Shown here one piece after another: positions 1-5,028 of a stretch of 5,142 nucleotides of DNA. The stretch lies in NCBI GenBank assembly GCA_031254675.1, contig JAIRTV010000420.1, forward strand, positions 1 to 5,142, read 5' to 3'. Each line of letters starts with the position of its first letter. The first letter of the stretch is position 1. Source of the DNA: Planctomycetaceae bacterium. Lineage in GTDB: Bacteria > Planctomycetota > Planctomycetia > Pirellulales > Thermoguttaceae. A program made the position numbers and the translations under genes. The notes under the pieces were generated by a model. That model saw nothing but the letters and a program-made list of their open reading frames with translations, ran no database searches and was not told where the DNA came from.

Positions 1-1044
1 CCCAAGAAGCCAACCCCAAAAAATTAACGAAAGAAGTACCACAAGCCCCGAAATTCCAAGCCCTTTTTCAAGATAACGCGGTTCCACCCCATAACCAAAA
101 ACCGTATTCACCGCAACCAACCAAAACGTAACTACAAAAGCCATTGTCGCTCCCTGGTCAAGCAACGCCAGCAACACAGGAGGAATCGACGCAATAATCT
201 GACCAATATTCGGAATATAATTGAGAAAAAACATCAAAATTCCCCACAGAAACGCATAATCCACCCCCAATAACCAAAGACCAATCGCCGTCACCAAACC
301 TGTTAAGACATTGATGATTGTTTTAATTTTCATGTAATTCCATGTGTCCTCAGCAATTTTCTTAAAGTATTCGTTCGATAAATCACGTCCGCTAAACGCT
401 TCTCGTACTTTTTCCGGCAATCGCGCCGCTTCAATCAACATGAAAATAACCATCACAACAATTAAAGATGAAACAGTTGCGATATTTAACAGTTCTCTCA
501 CGCCCAAATGAATGTAACCAATAAACGTGTCCAAATGAACCACATGGAGAAGCGAAAAAGGTTCACGTACCGGAATGTCGTCCGCCGTAACGGTTTCTTC
601 TAATTGTGCGGTTTCCGTCGGCAAGATTGATTCGTCCGACTCTTCTTGAAACAGAGGTATTTTCGGAACGGACTTTTCTATTTGATCGAATTTTTGGAGA
701 ATATTATTGATTCCGTGATCAAGTTGAGTAATTCCGGCATTTATTTTGGTTTGATAATTTGGTAATCGGTCGGCGAAATCGGTTAACGAATAACTCACGA
801 CCCACACAAGAGCAATTCCGAACAGAAAGACCAGGAACGATAACACCGATAACGCCACCCAATCCGAAAGTCCTTTTTGCTTCAACCAACGCAACGGCGG
901 CAGAAGAACCATCGCGAAAAAAATCGCCAACAGAAAAGGCGCCACAAGCGATTGCGCTGCCTTCATTCCCGCAAATATCACAATAATCGAGGCAAAAATA
1001 ATCAGGAACTTCGTTCCAATTCCATTGGATTTTCGGTTTGTCAT
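1..1044 (-). CDS. AI-2E family (PerM-like) membrane transporter, C-terminus cut by window edge
   Basis: My own translation of the minus strand from the ATG at 1044 gives 348 codons with no stop before the left edge. It is an integral inner-membrane protein. Hydrophobic segments lie at about residues 12-45, 62-85, 187-205 and 243-348. A polar, acidic stretch (about 95-165, rich in E/D/Q/T) is the usual soluble insertion. The family signature is clear near the end: NYIPNIGQIIASIPPVLLALL-like residues at about 275-295, then EPRYLEKGLGISGLVVLLSL at 321-340 and FWGWLLG at 342-348. The family (PF01594) includes E. coli TqsA/YdgG, linked to autoinducer-2 export, PerM, and members proposed to be Na+/H+ antiporters. 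The substrate cannot be read from sequence. An in-frame stop (TGA, plus 1078-1080) lies 12 codons upstream, and 1044 is the first ATG after it. No clear Shine-Dalgarno is visible. It follows fliJ in the same direction after 95 bases. Family lengths suggest a few dozen residues are missing. Confidence 0.93.
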   Translation of the reverse strand, partial: MTNRKSNGIGTKFLIIFASIIVIFAGMKAAQSLVAPFLLAIFFAMVLLPPLRWLKQKGLSDWVALSVLSFLVFLFGIALVWVVSYSLTDFADRLPNYQTKINAGITQLDHGINNILQKFDQIEKSVPKIPLFQEESDESILPTETAQLEETVTADDIPVREPFSLLHVVHLDTFIGYIHLGVRELLNIATVSSLIVVMVIFMLIEAARLPEKVREAFSGRDLSNEYFKKIAEDTWNYMKIKTIINVLTGLVTAIGLWLLGVDYAFLWGILMFFLNYIPNIGQIIASIPPVLLALLDQGATMAFVVTFWLVAVNTVFGYGVEPRYLEKGLGISGLVVLLSLIFWGWLLG

Positions 1045-1139
1045 AATCGTGTCAAAATAAAGGTCGAAATAAAATAGTCAATGTTTTGATATTTCAAAAA
1101 CGTTAATTGATTCTATTTCTGTTGTTTTCGTGGTAACAG

Positions 1140-1577
1140 TTAAAGGTCGATTTTTTTTCGGATCATTTCGTCGAGCAGTTTTGTTTCTTTCTGTTTTTCT
1201 TCTTTCTGATATTTGTCGTATCTTTTTTCTTTGAGTTTTTCGACAATTTTGAGTTCTTTATTGGCTTCGAGTACGGCATGGCGACGGCGTTCGATTTCTT
1301 CGTCGATTTGGAGAAGGTGTTTTTGAACGACTTCGATTTGAGCATTCAGATAGGCTTCGTGCCGGCGGGTACCAAGCAAGAATTCGATATTGATTGTTCC
1401 GGTCTGCAAGCGTTGACGCCCCAACGCGATATTTTCACGAAGTTCATGTTTGAGTTCTTGTAGTTTTTCTTCGACGATCCGTCGCGCTTCGTAAGCTTTT
1501 GCGAGTTCACCTTGTTTCTCTTTTAAGATATTGTCCCGAATCGTAATCAACGGCTCAAGCCGAAACCGGAATGCCAT
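1140..1577 (-). CDS. fliJ: Flagellar export protein FliJ
   Basis: A 145-residue protein beginning MAFRFRLEPLITIRD, the F-x-F-R-L-E-P-L opening typical of FliJ. The rest is almost entirely predicted helix: highly charged, rich in K, E, R, Q and L with heptad-like spacing, and without a signal peptide or membrane segment. This matches the antiparallel coiled coil of FliJ (about 140-150 residues). FliJ is a soluble component of the flagellar type III export apparatus. It sits in the FliI ATPase ring like the gamma subunit of F1-ATPase, contacts FlhA, and helps couple ATP hydrolysis and proton motive force to export. The start at 1577 is supported by a GGAG Shine-Dalgarno 10 bases upstream. fliJ usually directly follows fliI. 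Here the upstream side is about 390 bases of intergenic DNA and a divergent regulator, so fliJ is detached from fliI. A FliA-like promoter candidate lies 70-96 bases upstream. A generic coiled-coil protein is the only real alternative. Confidence 0.85.
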   Translation of the reverse strand: MAFRFRLEPLITIRDNILKEKQGELAKAYEARRIVEEKLQELKHELRENIALGRQRLQTGTINIEFLLGTRRHEAYLNAQIEVVQKHLLQIDEEIERRRHAVLEANKELKIVEKLKEKRYDKYQKEEKQKETKLLDEMIRKKIDL

Positions 1578-1587
1578 AAATCGAAGA

Positions 1588-1591
1588 CTCC
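1588..1591 (-). promoter_or_regulatory. Shine-Dalgarno of fliJ
   Basis: The minus strand reads GGAG, followed by 10 bases and then the ATG at 1577. It is the clearest ribosome binding site in the window and fixes the fliJ start. Confidence 0.6.
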
Positions 1592-1646
1592 AAAAGTAAT
1601 TCGCCGAATTGTTGCGACTATTTCTGAAATATCGCTTGAAATATTG

Positions 1647-1673
1647 TTATGCGAAATATTTGTTCAAACGTTA
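1647..1673 (-). promoter_or_regulatory. Candidate FliA (sigma-28)-type flagellar promoter for fliJ
   Basis: On the minus strand TAACGTTT (1673-1666) is followed by exactly 11 bases and then TCGCATAA (1654-1647). Compared with the enterobacterial FliA consensus TAAAGTTT-N11-GCCGATAA, this matches 7 of 8 and 5 of 8 positions with the canonical spacing. It faces fliJ and would give a leader of roughly 60 bases. The flagellar identity of the downstream gene makes it plausible. AT-rich DNA gives chance matches, and the organism's own FliA consensus is unknown. Confidence 0.38.
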
Positions 1674-1709
1674 ATATTGATATTTTGGGTGGTGATTTGA
1701 ATTGGGGGA

Positions 1710-1739
1710 AGTATAGCGATATGTTGAATTTTGACACAA
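1710..1739 (-). promoter_or_regulatory. Weak sigma-70-type promoter candidate toward fliJ
   Basis: The minus strand reads TTGTGT (1739-1734), 18 bases, then TATACT (1715-1710). The -10 is good (5 of 6 to TATAAT), the -35 is mediocre and the spacer is 18. It would give a leader of about 125 bases before fliJ. It is an alternative or addition to the FliA-like site. Confidence 0.25.
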
Positions 1740-1865
1740 GAGCAATTTATTATTTATTTGTTGGGATAGTTGAATTGATTTTTTGAGGGCGAATTGAATT
1801 TTTGGAGGTTTGACGATATTTCTTGTTTAATTTTGGGGGAGGCGAAAAAATTGTTCAGATTCATC

Positions 1866-1894
1866 TTGTCAACATTGGGTAAAATTCTTATTAT
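1866..1894 (+). promoter_or_regulatory. Sigma-70-type promoter for the NtrC-type regulator
   Basis: TTGTCA (1866-1871), a 17-base spacer, then TATTAT (1889-1894). Each box matches 5 of 6 consensus bases and the spacing is ideal. Transcription would begin near 1901, about 70 bases before the ATG at 1970 and about 20 before the alternative TTG at 1922. It is the best housekeeping promoter in the window and suggests the regulator is itself made by the housekeeping sigma factor. Confidence 0.5.
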
Positions 1895-1910
1895 CAACTT
1901 ATTCGATTTT

Positions 1911-1916
1911 GGTGAG
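1911..1916 (+). promoter_or_regulatory. Possible Shine-Dalgarno for an alternative TTG start of the regulator
   Basis: GGTGAG stands 5 bases before a TTG at 1922 that is in frame with the regulator and would add 16 residues (MSLFWQDTRTTTFIAT). The ATG at 1970 has no comparable purine-rich site, but receiver domains normally begin at the sequence that follows it (MKILFADDE). The site keeps the start undecided; I prefer 1970. Confidence 0.25.
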
Positions 1917-1969
1917 CTTAGTTGTCTTTGTTTTGGCAAGATACAAGAACCACAACATTTATTGCGACG

Positions 1970-3490
1970 ATGAAGATCTTATTTGCGGATGATGAGCAGA
2001 ATATTCGAGAGGTTTTGACGGAGGAGTTGGTACGTCTTAACCATATTGTTACGTCGTGTGGTGATGGTACGGAGGCGTTGTCGGCAATTCGTCGCGAATT
2101 GTTTGATGTTCTGTTGCTTGATTTGGACATGCCTGGTGCGAATGGTTTAGCGGTATTGGAGGAAGTTAGGCGTCAGGAGCGGGACACGGATGTGGTGATA
2201 TTGACGGGCAAGGGGACGCTTGAGGCGGCGCAATTGGCGGTTCATCAGGGGGTTGTTGAATTTTTGACGAAGCCGTACAAGATTGCTGATCTTGAAGTTA
2301 TTCTGAACAAGATTGCTGAGAAGCGGAAGTTGAATCAGCGTTATTTGTCGATGATGAGTCGATTCCGGCGGCTTGACGGTAACACCAAACTGGTTGGTCA
2401 TTCCGAAGCAATGCAACATGTTTACCGAATGATAGAGCGGATTTCGCCGACGGATTCGACGGTGGTGATACTTGGCGAGACAGGAACCGGTAAGGAGTTG
2501 GTGGCGCGGGCGATCCATGAGGGGAGTTCGCGTTTTGATAAGCCGTTTGTTGCGGTTAATTGTGGTGCGTTGCCGGAAACGCTGATTGAGAGCGAATTGT
2601 TTGGACACCGCAAGGGGAGTTTTACGGGGGCGGATGCGCACCGAATTGGTTTGCTTGAAGTTGCCAACGGTGGAACATTATTTTTGGATGAAATTGGGGA
2701 GTTGCCGAAGGGGGTTCAGGCGAAGTTGTTGCGATTTCTTGAGAGTGGTGAGGTTCGTAAGATTGGAGAAAATTCGGCGACGGTTTGTGATGTTCGGGTT
2801 GTTTGCGCGACGCTTCGTCAATTGGAGGCGATGGTGCAGTCGGGCGAATTTCGGGAAGACCTTTGGTTTCGGATTAACACGTTTGAGATTCATCTTCCGG
2901 CGCTTAAAGAGCGGAAGGATGATATTCCGGATTTGATTATTTCGTTTGCGAAGCGTTTTCGTCCTGATTTTGGTGATTATTTGGCGGATCAGTTGTTTAC
3001 GAAGGAGGCGTATCGTTTATTGTTGACGTATGATTGGCCTGGCAATGTCCGTCAGCTTGCCAACACGATCGAGCATGCGTTGATTCTTTCGGATGCGATT
3101 CCGATTGACGTGGACGATTTGCCGCAGATGTTGCGACCGAAGCGGGGGAAGGCGGAATGGGAATTGTCGGCGGCGGTTCGGATTACGGAGAAAAAGCCGA
3201 ATCGTCCGGTTATTAACAAAAGTGTTCAAGATTCGGCGGTTCTGAATGTTTTGGTTAATGGTTCGGAGTTGGGGTTGGCGCCGAATGAGTTGTCGGAGCC
3301 TTCTTCTGGAAGTTCGTTGTCGCTTGGCAATTTTTCGGCGACGACGACATTGCGAGATATTGAGATGCAGGCAATTTTTGCGGCGTTGGATCGTCATGAC
3401 GGCAACAAAGCCAGAGCAGCTGAAGAATTGGGGATTAGCCTGAAGACGTTGTATAATAAGCTCAATCAATCTGAAAGACGAATTGCTTGA
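1970..3490 (+). CDS. Sigma-54-dependent NtrC-family response regulator
   Basis: A 506-residue three-domain transcription activator. The receiver domain (about 1-118) has the acidic pocket D7/D8, phospho-acceptor D51 in LLDLDMPG, T79 and K101 (KPY). The AAA+ domain (about 141-375) has Walker A GETGTGKE (169-176), the sigma-54-contacting loop GSFTGA (216-221, usually GAFTGA), Walker B GGTLFLDEIGE (234-244), the arginine-finger region FREDLWFR (294-301) and sensor II WPGNVRQL (356-363). A variable polar linker (about 391-458) leads to a Fis-type HTH (about 460-500; NKARAAEELGISLKTLYNKL). Phosphorylated by a partner kinase, such proteins form rings that use ATP to open promoters held by RNA polymerase with sigma-54. 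All catalytic residues are present. No kinase gene is adjacent. Divergence from fliJ makes a flagellar role (FlrC/FleR-like) possible, but nitrogen, stress or secretion control are equally open. Start chosen at the ATG before MKILFADDE; a TTG at 1922 is the alternative. Confidence 0.95.
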   Translation: MKILFADDEQNIREVLTEELVRLNHIVTSCGDGTEALSAIRRELFDVLLLDLDMPGANGLAVLEEVRRQERDTDVVILTGKGTLEAAQLAVHQGVVEFLTKPYKIADLEVILNKIAEKRKLNQRYLSMMSRFRRLDGNTKLVGHSEAMQHVYRMIERISPTDSTVVILGETGTGKELVARAIHEGSSRFDKPFVAVNCGALPETLIESELFGHRKGSFTGADAHRIGLLEVANGGTLFLDEIGELPKGVQAKLLRFLESGEVRKIGENSATVCDVRVVCATLRQLEAMVQSGEFREDLWFRINTFEIHLPALKERKDDIPDLIISFAKRFRPDFGDYLADQLFTKEAYRLLLTYDWPGNVRQLANTIEHALILSDAIPIDVDDLPQMLRPKRGKAEWELSAAVRITEKKPNRPVINKSVQDSAVLNVLVNGSELGLAPNELSEPSSGSSLSLGNFSATTTLRDIEMQAIFAALDRHDGNKARAAEELGISLKTLYNKLNQSERRIA

Positions 3491-3531
3491 GGAATTATTT
3501 TGGGCATGGGTTGAGTTATTTTGGTGGTGAA
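3491..3531. other. Short convergent gap without a visible terminator
   Basis: The stop codons of the regulator and the pseudopilin face each other across 41 bases. The gap is G/T-rich on the plus strand. I see no stem-loop with a T-run on either strand, so termination must be Rho-dependent or lie inside the opposing gene. Confidence 0.5.
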
Positions 3532-4518
3532 CTAATTTGTTGTTATGATTTCTTCCTCTTGTGTTTCTGGGGGTTCGATTGTCACGGGAATAGCGACAAC
3601 GAGAGAGTAAACGATTTCTGAAATTGTTGAGTTATTATTTATCCAGGCGAAGGAATTTTGTTCGAACGATTGTTTTCGGACAGCGAGGGTGATTCGGATG
3701 GCGGTTGGTAATATTTGTTGTTCATCCATATCCCAGGTTTCGACCCAATCTCCGGTGGAGCCTTCTTGACCGGCGGTTGGGTCGAAATAGGCGAATTCGA
3801 TCCATTCTATTTCTGGAGCGAGTAGTTCGTCGTACTGTTCGTATTCTGTTTCCAACCCTTCATTGAGGGCGTACTGTGTGACGAATCGATCAAGTTGACG
3901 GCGGAAAAGACCATAACGAATGGCGGTTTTATCTGGCGAACGTCCTAGCGAACCGATTAATTGATCGGGTTGGTAACGTGGGTCATTGTTTCCGGTTATT
4001 TGGTTGGTTTCTTGACCGAGGTAATAGAGGGTTGTTTTTGACGGACTCAACCGGTCTGCCATTCTGAAATTCTGTATTTGCCGTGAGCCATACATTTCGC
4101 CTCGTGGTAGCAAGGCGGTATCGATTTGAATCCATTCGGAATTGCCGTAAATTCCTGGGGTTGTTCCGTAGAGGGTGGTTTGTTCTGATAGTTCGGGAGT
4201 TGATGTTTCGGAGTTGTTGGTTTCGGTGGTTAAGTTTTCTAATTCGGAGGAGTTGAGGTTGGCGGAAAAACCGAAAAGCGAGGTGAGGGAGTTGGTATTG
4301 ACTTCGAGTTGTTCTTCCCGAACCGGAACAATCACTGACCGAATATCTCGTGCAATTTTATCTAATACGGCGCGAGCTAATTGAGATTCTTCTACTTCGG
4401 TTCGGTTGGCAACAATTTGCCGTAAATAGAGATCGATTGCGATTGTCACGAACATCAAAACGACTGTCATTAAGACAAGCGAGATCAAAACCTCAAATAA
4501 AGTAAAGGCGCGAGACAT
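3532..4518 (-). CDS. GspJ/PulJ-like type II secretion pseudopilin (prepilin-type N-terminal signal)
   Basis: A 328-residue protein starting MSRAFTLFEVLISLVLMTVV. It has a class III prepilin signal: a short basic leader (MSRA), cleavage expected between A4 and F5, glutamate at +5 of the mature protein (E9), and a hydrophobic helix at about 5-30. An amphipathic helix follows (QLARAVLDKIARDIRSVI, about 46-63), as in GspJ, then an S/T/N/E-rich spacer (75-118) and a globular part. Segments such as GIYGNSEWIQIDTALLPRGE, YGLFRRQLDRF and LLAPEIEWIEFAYFD recall the GspJ-like proteins of Planctomycetota. Prepilin peptidase would process it. GspJ is a minor pseudopilin of the GspH-I-J-K tip of the secretion pseudopilus. 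No other gsp gene is visible here, so it is an orphan or the tail of a split locus. The frame stays open for 133 more codons to 4917, but that part is repeat DNA and would bury the signal, so ATG 4518 is the start. No Shine-Dalgarno is evident. Confidence 0.85.
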   Translation of the reverse strand: MSRAFTLFEVLISLVLMTVVLMFVTIAIDLYLRQIVANRTEVEESQLARAVLDKIARDIRSVIVPVREEQLEVNTNSLTSLFGFSANLNSSELENLTTETNNSETSTPELSEQTTLYGTTPGIYGNSEWIQIDTALLPRGEMYGSRQIQNFRMADRLSPSKTTLYYLGQETNQITGNNDPRYQPDQLIGSLGRSPDKTAIRYGLFRRQLDRFVTQYALNEGLETEYEQYDELLAPEIEWIEFAYFDPTAGQEGSTGDWVETWDMDEQQILPTAIRITLAVRKQSFEQNSFAWINNNSTISEIVYSLVVAIPVTIEPPETQEEEIITTN

Positions 4519-4589
4519 GGGCGTGCAAGAATTTTGAAGTTGGTGGGTATTCTTTCTTGTGAAAACGGAACACAAAAAAAGTTTCCTTT

Positions 4590-4652
4590 TCGGGTGAGCA
4601 ACCTTCCTTTTCAGGTAAACAACCTTTCTTTTCAGGTAGGCAACCTTTCGCC
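4590..4652 (+). repeat. Three tandem copies of a 21-base unit
   Basis: Units at 4590-4610, 4611-4631 and 4632-4652, sharing the pattern T-C-A/G-G-G-T-R-R-R-C-A-A-C-C-T-T. They form the left head of module A. The third unit runs into hairpin H1. Because 21 is seven codons, the minus-strand frame reads a 7-residue repeat resembling KRKVAYL. Further copies lie at the heads of modules C (from 4803) and D (5010 leftward). Confidence 0.75.
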
Positions 4653-4735
4653 GAAAGGTTGCATTGCCGCTAGGCAATTTGCCCTTGTTTGCGGACAGCA
4701 ATTTGTATTGCCAAACGGTTTGGAGTCCAATTGCC
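4611..4735 (+). repeat. Repeat module A
   Basis: Two 21-base units, then H1 at 4640-4662 (arms GCAACCTTTCG and CGAAAGGTTGC around one central C, perfect 11-base stem), immediately followed by H2 at 4663-4678 (ATTGCC, loop GCTA, GGCAAT). The palindrome CCAAACGGTTTGG is at 4711-4723 and the module ends in CCAATTGCC. From 4657 to the end it matches module C (4859-4938) closely, with a few substitutions and one indel. Confidence 0.75.
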
Positions 4736-4800
4736 ATCCGAAAACAGAGGCAGAATTGCCTTACGGCAATGTGATGTTTCGGCGAAACAGCACCTACCTG
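4728..4800 (-). repeat. Repeat module B (inverted)
   Basis: Read on the minus strand it starts CAGGTAGG (4800-4793), then H1 (4792-4772, arms TGCTGTTTCG and CGAAACATCA with one C-T mismatch), then H2 (4770-4755, ATTGCC, loop GTAA, GGCAAT), then CTCTGTTTTCGGATGGCAATTGG to the shared end with module A. It lacks the CCAAACGGTTTGG palindrome. The outer H1 stem differs from module A on both arms, yet four of its five outer pairs still form. Confidence 0.7.
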
Positions 4801-4802
4801 GT

Positions 4803-4938
4803 GGTGGGCAACCTTTCTTTTCAGGTGGGCGACCTTTCGCCGAAGGGCTTTCACCCACGGTTGCATTGCCGCTAGGCAATTCTGACCCTGTTTTCGGACG
4901 GCAATTTGTGTCGCCAAACGGTTTGGAATCCAATTGCC
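4803..4938 (+). repeat. Repeat module C
   Basis: Head GGTGGGCAACC at 4803, a 21-base unit, then a degenerate H1 (4829-4847, with a G-T pair) inside an extra outer stem GTGGG (4825-4829) / CCCAC (4854-4858). H2 is at 4865-4880 (ATTGCC, GCTA, GGCAAT), the spacer has CCTGTTTTCGGACGGCAATTTG, the palindrome CCAAACGGTTTGG is at 4914-4926, and the end is CCAATTGCC. Relative to A it carries about 13 extra bases between H1 and H2. Confidence 0.72.
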
Positions 4939-5010
4939 GGCTCAAAGTCGGCTATCGCCGACGCGACCTTTCGGCGAAAGGTCGCCCACCTAACAAGAAA
5001 GTTGCCCACC
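4931..5010 (-). repeat. Repeat module D (inverted, shortened)
   Basis: Read on the minus strand it starts GGTGGGCAACTTTC (from 5010), has a second GGTGGGC head, H1 at 4985-4963 (arms GCGACCTTTCG and CGAAAGGTCGC, perfect 11-base stem) and H2 at 4962-4947 (GTCGGC, loop GATA, GCCGAC). It then jumps to the shared CAATTG end; the long spacer and the CCAAACGGTTTGG palindrome are missing. Its H2 stem differs from the other modules at several positions on both arms yet is perfectly paired. Confidence 0.7.
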
Positions 5011-5028
5011 TTATACCTTCGTTATTAA

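Larger units (their letters stand above)
1578..1969. other. Divergent intergenic region between fliJ and the NtrC-type regulator
   Basis: About 390 bases without a credible gene. The plus strand is markedly G/T-rich, with many TTGAATT, TTTTGG and GGGG runs. It must hold the promoters of both divergent genes; candidates are listed separately. GAAATAT occurs three times close together (1626, 1638 and 1653), inside and just downstream of the FliA-like promoter candidate. No sigma-54 (-24/-12, TGGCAC-N5-TTGC) site, tRNA, strong hairpin or terminator was found by eye. A 61-codon frame on the minus strand (1754-1939) has no ribosome site or recognisable product and looks spurious. Confidence 0.6.
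4582..5010. repeat. Composite hairpin-rich intergenic repeat, four modules in alternating orientation (BIME-like)
   Basis: About 430 bases between the gene ending at 5029 and the pseudopilin start at 4518. It contains four related modules: A (+, 4611-4735), B (-, 4800-4728), C (+, 4803-4938) and D (-, 5010-4931). The consensus order in a module is: a 21-base unit containing TCAGGTAGGCAACC; hairpin H1 with core TTTCG-C-CGAAA; hairpin H2 with a 6-base stem and 4-base loop; a spacer containing CTGTTTTCGGACGGCAATT; and in A and C a CCAAACGGTTTGG palindrome; ending in CCAATTGCC. A/B and C/D meet tail to tail at CAATTG; B/C meet head to head. The two outer ends (4614-4662 and 5010-4963) form imperfect inverted repeats of about 48 bases. 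No transposase is present. It is likely transcribed with the minus-strand genes and could act as an mRNA stabiliser, attenuator or protein-binding site. A non-autonomous transposon relic is the alternative. Confidence 0.82.

Noticed and set aside
759..1077. Two overlapping plus-strand open frames (75 and 66 codons)
   Set aside because: They lie antisense to the well-supported AI-2E-family transporter, have low-information R/N/Q/P-rich composition and no ribosome sites.
1089..1110. Second FliA-like site or shared operator around AACGTTAAT, also present at 1667-1675
   Set aside because: The AACGTTAAT match is short in AT-rich DNA, and at 1089-1110 no -10 element follows at 11 bases.
1045..1139. 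Terminator between fliJ and the transporter
   Set aside because: No convincing stem-loop with a T-run was visible; the two genes may be co-transcribed.
1931..1949. Sigma-54 promoter starting at TTTTGGCAAG
   Set aside because: TGGCA fits a -24 box, but no GC dinucleotide lies at the required -12 distance.
2147..2936. Open frames of 71-164 codons overlapping the regulator on both strands
   Set aside because: All are shadows of the NtrC-type gene, whose translation carries every expected motif; the shadows are R/N/L-rich with no recognisable domain.
4644..4658. Intrinsic terminator of the presumed sulfatase gene
   Set aside because: The hairpins in the repeat are strong, but none is directly followed by a run of T on the minus strand, so they are not classical Rho-independent terminators.
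4590..5010. CRISPR array
   Set aside because: The 21-base units abut without spacers and the larger modules alternate in orientation and share most of their sequence; there are no unique spacers and no cas genes.
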